This document shows, piece after piece, positions 24,629-27,844 of a DNA stretch of 27,844 nucleotides. Source of the stretch: AC-32 sp046726435. Lineage in GTDB: Bacteria; Actinomycetota; Thermoleophilia; Gaiellales; Gaiellaceae. Where the stretch lies: the NCBI GenBank assembly GCA_046726435.1, contig JBKPAM010000165.1, positions 1-27,844 on the forward strand, in the 5' to 3' direction. A program made the translations under genes and the position numbers. The notes beneath the pieces were generated by a model, which ran no database searches, was not told the DNA's origin, and saw only the letters and a program-made list of their open reading frames with translations. Every line of letters starts with the position of its first letter. Position 1 is the first letter of the stretch.

Positions 24629-25714
24629 TCAGCCCGGCTCGACCGTCGCCATCCCGAGCCAGGCGGCCAGGTCGTCCAGCTCGGCCTGCACGGCCTTGAC
24701 CATCGGGCGGGTGAACTTCACATCCTCGTGGATCGCGTTCACCCGCAGGACGGAGGCCTTGCGGTCGACGACGGCGTCGACCTTCCCGACCATCCGGTCG
24801 TGGTGGAGAACCGGCAGGGCGAAGTAGCCCCAGCGGCGCTTGGCCGCGGGCTTGTACATCTCGAGGGTGTACTCGAAGTCGAACAGCTCCTGGGCGCGAA
24901 CGCGGTCGTGGACGAGCCGGTCGAACGGCGACAGGAGCGCCGTACGCCCCTCGAGCTCCTCCTGGTCGAGTGCGCCCGGATCGACACGCCATTCGCCCTT
25001 CACGCCCTCGACCACGGCCGGCTCGCCCGCCTCCCCCACGACGTACGGCTCGACCGGCACGGCCGTGCCTTTCGCCCGGGCAATTCCGAGCGACCGCAGC
25101 CGACGCTCGTTCTTGATCCGCTCGGCCTCCTCGGCCGGCGGGACGACGGCGTCTGCCGGGTACACGCGCTCCGCGAGGTCCCAGACGCGCTCGCGACCGA
25201 CTCGGCCGGAGATCGCGATCTCGCCGCGCAGCATCAGGTACTCGAGCATCTGGGTCACGTTGCGGTTGTTCGTCCAGCCGGTCGAGGCCCACGGCACGAC
25301 GCACGTGTCCGGGATGTCGCGCGACGTCATCGGCCCGGAGGCGGCGAGCGCGTCGAGGACGTCACGCCTGAAGCGGTCGTTGTCGCGCAGCCAGGCACGC
25401 GATCGCTCGTGGCTGGGCAGGTTGGTCGCGCCCGCGAGGTAGAGGCCGACGTCGCTCATCGGCCGCACGAGGGCGTTGTGCTCGAACAGCGTGCGGTCCT
25501 CCTCCAGCGCCTGCTTCAGCTGCTCGGGCCGGTACGCTGAGCCGATCCGGCTCCACGCGACGAGGTCCGCGCTCGGAGCGATGGCGGTGGTCGGGTCGAC
25601 CTGCAGCATCGTCAGCTGCTGAACGACCGCGAGCAGGTCGGTCGGTGGTGGCGCGTCGAGCATCTGGGCCCGCACCGCGATGCGCCGCGCCTGCGCCTTG
25701 GTGAGCCGCTGCAC
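24629..25714 (-). CDS. YcaQ/AlkX-type winged-helix DNA glycosylase family protein
   Basis: This is a 361-residue protein of the HTH_42 family. It opens with LTKAQARRIAVRAQ, and MLQVDPTTAIAPSADLV gives a Gln38-Val-Asp40 (Q-phi-D) motif of the kind described for YcaQ/AlkX enzymes, which unhook DNA interstrand crosslinks and excise bulky alkylated bases. Further family segments are LFEHNALVRPMSDVGLYL, GPMTSRDIP, TQMLEYLMLRGEIAISGR, LLSPFDRLVHDRVRAQELFDFEY and KRRWGYFALPVLHHDRMVGKVDAVVDRK. Length and motifs are complete. Nearby alkyltransferase-like and other genes support a DNA alkylation role. Confidence 0.88.
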   Translation of the reverse strand: MQRLTKAQARRIAVRAQMLDAPPPTDLLAVVQQLTMLQVDPTTAIAPSADLVAWSRIGSAYRPEQLKQALEEDRTLFEHNALVRPMSDVGLYLAGATNLPSHERSRAWLRDNDRFRRDVLDALAASGPMTSRDIPDTCVVPWASTGWTNNRNVTQMLEYLMLRGEIAISGRVGRERVWDLAERVYPADAVVPPAEEAERIKNERRLRSLGIARAKGTAVPVEPYVVGEAGEPAVVEGVKGEWRVDPGALDQEELEGRTALLSPFDRLVHDRVRAQELFDFEYTLEMYKPAAKRRWGYFALPVLHHDRMVGKVDAVVDRKASVLRVNAIHEDVKFTRPMVKAVQAELDDLAAWLGMATVEPG

Positions 25715-25724
25715 GGACGGCAGG

Positions 25725-26330
25725 CTACGCGACCGATGCGGACCAGATCAGCAGGTCGAGGATCCGCACTTCTGTCAGGGGGTGGTTGCGGCGGGCGAGC
25801 TCTCGCTGGACCTCACGCAGGGCCGGGAGGTTGCGGTCGAGGTCTCGCTTGTAGCCGCGGACGAGCGAGATCGCGCGGTCTGCGAACGGCGTGTCCGTTC
25901 CCGGATCGTCGTCCGCCAGGTAGCGCTGGACGACGCTGTCGAGCATCGGGATCAGCGCAGGCCGCTTCCGGTGCAGCGCCTTCGTCATCTTCGAGAAGCC
26001 GACCCCGTGGATGTCCGCAAACGCGCCGAAGAGGCGCCTCAGCGGGAGCCACGGGATCGAGCTCGCCGGGCCCGCCAGCGACGCCTCGGGGTCGATCGCT
26101 CGCAGCGCGCGTTCGATCTTCGGGCGCCGCTCGAGAATCGCCGCGATCTGGGCCGCCGAGATGCGGGCCCCGCCCCGGTTCGCGAGCCTGAGGTCGCTCT
26201 CGCCGAACGACGCAGGTGGCGAGGCGTGGGCGTCGTAGCTCGAGTACGCCTCGACGAATCCCAGCGCCGGCTCGAGCGGGTCCTCGAGCTCGACACCGCC
26301 GCGGAGGACGATCCTGCGCGGACCTACGAT
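25725..26330 (-). CDS. DUF6308-like protein without a clear start codon
   Basis: An open frame of about 200 residues ends at 25725: GPRRIVLRGGVELEDPLEPAL, EAYSSYDAHASP, DLRLANRGGARISAAQIAAIL, PLRRLFGAFADIHGVGFSKM, ALIPMLDSVVQRYL, LVRGYKRDLDRNL and a conserved end ILDLLIWSA. The pattern matches the uncharacterised DUF6308 family. The only canonical start in frame is the ATG at 25988, which would leave 87 residues and drop half the domain. Upstream coding quality is good up to the cupin stop, so I place the start at ATC 26330, overlapping the cupin end; this is a guess. Function unknown. Confidence 0.6.
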   Translation of the reverse strand: MVGPRRIVLRGGVELEDPLEPALGFVEAYSSYDAHASPPASFGESDLRLANRGGARISAAQIAAILERRPKIERALRAIDPEASLAGPASSIPWLPLRRLFGAFADIHGVGFSKMTKALHRKRPALIPMLDSVVQRYLADDDPGTDTPFADRAISLVRGYKRDLDRNLPALREVQRELARRNHPLTEVRILDLLIWSASVA

Positions 26331-26659
26331 TCCGGCTTCGGGCGCTTGGGAGAGTCGATGCAGACGACGCGCGCCGGCTCGTCGCCCAGCACCTCGTAGC
26401 CGTGCGCAGTCCCGGCCGGCGTGACGATCACGTCACCCGGGCCGGCCTCGAGGCTCTGATCCTCGACCGTCCAGCGCATGCGGCCCGAGCGCATGACGAT
26501 CACGTGATCCTGCGGCGGATCGTGCACGTGCATCTCCTTGACCTGCCCGACCGGGTGCGTCACCAGGTGCACCTCGACGTGGTCGAGCCAGATGCCCTCG
26601 TCTTCGTCGGCCGGCCTCACGAAGCGGCTGTAGTCGCTCTTGTCGGTGATCCTGACCAT
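26324..26659 (-). CDS. Small cupin-domain protein
   Basis: This is a 111-residue single-domain cupin. Motif 1 has His44 and His46 in EMHVHDPPQDHVIV and motif 2 reads PGDVIVTPAGTAHGYE with His86, so a metal-binding set is present (the usual Glu is replaced by the QDH segment). The start ATG is at 26659. It is divergent from the alkyltransferase-like gene by 21 bp and overlaps or abuts the DUF6308-like gene downstream. Substrate unknown. Confidence 0.88.
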   Translation of the reverse strand: MVRITDKSDYSRFVRPADEDEGIWLDHVEVHLVTHPVGQVKEMHVHDPPQDHVIVMRSGRMRWTVEDQSLEAGPGDVIVTPAGTAHGYEVLGDEPARVVCIDSPKRPKPES

Positions 26660-26680
26660 GGCTCGTGGTATAGCGAACCC

Positions 26681-26962
26681 GTGGAGCCAGTGCAGTCACG
26701 GAGCGACCGCATCTTCGAGCGCATTCGCGCGATTCCGGAAGGGTTCGTGCGCACGTACGGGGACATCGACCCGGGCGCCCCGCGGCACGTCGGCCACCTG
26801 CTCTCGACGACCGACGCCGACCTCCCGTGGCACCGCGTGGTCCGGGCCGACGGGAGCATCCCGAAGGGCGCGCGCCAGCGCGAGCTCTTGCTCCGGGAAG
26901 GCGTGCCTATGCGCGGCGACCGCGTCGATCTCAAGGAAGCGCGCTTCCCGCCCGAGTTCTAG
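26681..26962 (+). CDS. Alkyltransferase-like (ATL) DNA repair protein
   Basis: This is a 93-residue protein from GTG 26681; the open frame before it is a shadow. It matches the C-terminal domain of O6-alkylguanine-DNA alkyltransferase: IFERIRAIPEGFVRTYGDI, HVGHLLSTTD, then PWHRVVRADGSIPKG, where Trp50 replaces the acceptor Cys of PCHRVV. ATL proteins with this change bind alkylguanine and mark it for nucleotide excision repair instead of removing it. Its TAG stop overlaps the convergent dehydrogenase stop in CTAG. Confidence 0.92.
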   Translation: MEPVQSRSDRIFERIRAIPEGFVRTYGDIDPGAPRHVGHLLSTTDADLPWHRVVRADGSIPKGARQRELLLREGVPMRGDRVDLKEARFPPEF

Positions 26963-27807
26963 GCTCCCAGGCCGAACGCGGGCAAGCCGACCAGCTCCTC
27001 GCTCAGCTGCCACAGCCGGCGCCGGGCATCCGGCTCGTAGGCCTGCTCGTTCGCGCGGTCCTCGCGCAGCTCGTTGAAGAACCGGCCGGTCACTCCCTCG
27101 AGCTCCCGCGAAACCGCGAGCCGAAGCGTCGCCTCGACGCCGTCCTCGACCGTGCTCAGCGTGTAGCCGTAGCTCTCGTAGACCATCTTCGTGTTCATCA
27201 GCGAGGCGGGGTGAAGCACATTCACGGTCAGTCGCTCCTCGCCCACGGCACGGAGCAGCTCCGAGAGCTCGAACGTGAACATGATCTGTGCGAGCTTGCT
27301 CTGCCCGTAGGCGCGCGAGCCGGTGTAGCCCCGCTCGAGCATGACGTCGTCGAAGTCGATCGGCGTCTGGCCGATCGAGGCGACGTTGACGATCCGCGCG
27401 GGCGCAGACCGCCGCAGCAGCGGAAGCAGCAGGCGCGTCAGCAAGTACGGCGAGAGGTAGTTCACCGCGAACCGCAGCTCGTATCCGTCCCGGCTCACCT
27501 CCCGGCCGTCGCCTTCCTTGCCGCCGCCGATGCCGGCGTTGTTGACCAGGACGTCCAGCTGCCCGTTCTCGCGCTCGACCTCGTCGGCGAGCCGGCGCAC
27601 GGCTGCGAGCTCGGCGAAGTCCGCCACGTACACCCGAAGCCGGTCGTTCCCGGTCTTGTCGCGGATCTCGTTCAGCGTGGCCTCAGTCCTGTCCGGGTCG
27701 CGGCCATGGACGAGAACTGCCGCGCCGCGGCGGGCGAGCTCGAGTGCTGTCTGCTTGCCGAGCCCGTCCGTCGAGCCGGTGACCAGGATCGTGGGCGAAC
27801 CGCTCAT
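26959..27807 (-). CDS. Short-chain dehydrogenase/reductase
   Basis: This is a 282-residue SDR from ATG 27807. It has the NAD(P) site TGSTDGLG, LDVLVNNAG, NVASIGQT with the Ser, and the catalytic YGQSK. Arg-rich LVHGRDPDR after the second strand suggests NADP. It resembles the retinol dehydrogenase-like group, but the substrate is not known. It is convergent with the ATL gene. The 37 bases to the right edge of the window hold no gene. Confidence 0.93.
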   Translation of the reverse strand: MSGSPTILVTGSTDGLGKQTALELARRGAAVLVHGRDPDRTEATLNEIRDKTGNDRLRVYVADFAELAAVRRLADEVERENGQLDVLVNNAGIGGGKEGDGREVSRDGYELRFAVNYLSPYLLTRLLLPLLRRSAPARIVNVASIGQTPIDFDDVMLERGYTGSRAYGQSKLAQIMFTFELSELLRAVGEERLTVNVLHPASLMNTKMVYESYGYTLSTVEDGVEATLRLAVSRELEGVTGRFFNELREDRANEQAYEPDARRRLWQLSEELVGLPAFGLGA

Positions 27808-27844
27808 GCCTTCAGGCCGCTTTCGGTCATTGTTCAGCCTCCTA

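Noticed and set aside
26216..26680. N-terminal extension of the alkyltransferase-like gene
   Set aside because: It is antisense to the DUF6308-like and cupin genes; the ATL family starts at about the GTG 26681.
1..27844. CRISPR arrays, insertion sequences, tRNA or rRNA genes
   Set aside because: I saw no regular direct repeats with spacers, no transposase motifs, no tRNA cloverleaf and no rRNA sequence by eye.

Overview
The window is about 27.8 kb of very GC-rich DNA with dense genes, GTG starts, 4-nt stop/start overlaps and long antisense open frames. The gene content (class F sortase, DrrAB-type ABC pair, HtpX, many secreted repeat proteins) suggests a high-GC actinobacterium, plausibly of the Thermoleophilia (Gaiellales or Solirubrobacterales). 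That placement is inference; no rRNA or tRNA is present to confirm it.

1-5832 (minus strand) is a cell-surface block. It holds a subtilisin-family protease with a PPC-like domain and VCBS/FG-GAP repeats that runs off the left edge, a seven-copy delta-60 repeat protein, and a secreted protein with a probable thioester-type N-terminus, Ig-like middle and class F sortase C-terminus.

5885-11437 (minus strand) is the most unusual part. A Cys/Met-metabolism-type PLP enzyme, a full-length MurF-type ligase and remnants of sbnA and sbnB (L-2,3-diaminopropionate synthesis) are chained by GTGA/ATGA overlaps, with a BNR-repeat protein 51 nt upstream. The sbnA copy has lost its N-terminus, including the region of the PLP lysine, and carries a frameshift and an in-frame TAG. 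The sbnB copy has an internal deletion and a frameshift. The layout looks like a dedicated amino-acid/ligase pathway whose diaminopropionate supply has decayed here.

11485-16251 carries a small membrane-anchored protein, a PadR regulator divergent from a lipoprotein-like alpha/beta hydrolase with no canonical start codon, a VOC protein, and a large secreted six-hairpin glycosidase. 16364-18487 carries a MerR regulator with a CxCx5C tail, divergent across a palindromic operator from a small Cys-Cys protein, then an Ig/beta-propeller protein. 18490-20689 holds a DrrAB-like exporter and an SgcJ/EcaC-like protein. 20732-22375 holds a degenerate metallo-beta-lactamase-fold protein and HtpX, whose leader can fold over the ribosome-binding site. 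22440-23957 is a secreted phospholipase C/acid phosphatase-family phosphoesterase.

24015-27807 looks partly like a DNA-alkylation-repair neighbourhood: a YcaQ/AlkX-type glycosylase coupled to an unknown 202-residue protein, a DUF6308-like protein, a cupin, an alkyltransferase-like protein with Trp in place of the acceptor Cys, and a short-chain dehydrogenase. No tRNA, rRNA, CRISPR array, insertion sequence or attachment site was seen. No stretch over 300 bases lacks a gene or pseudogene.
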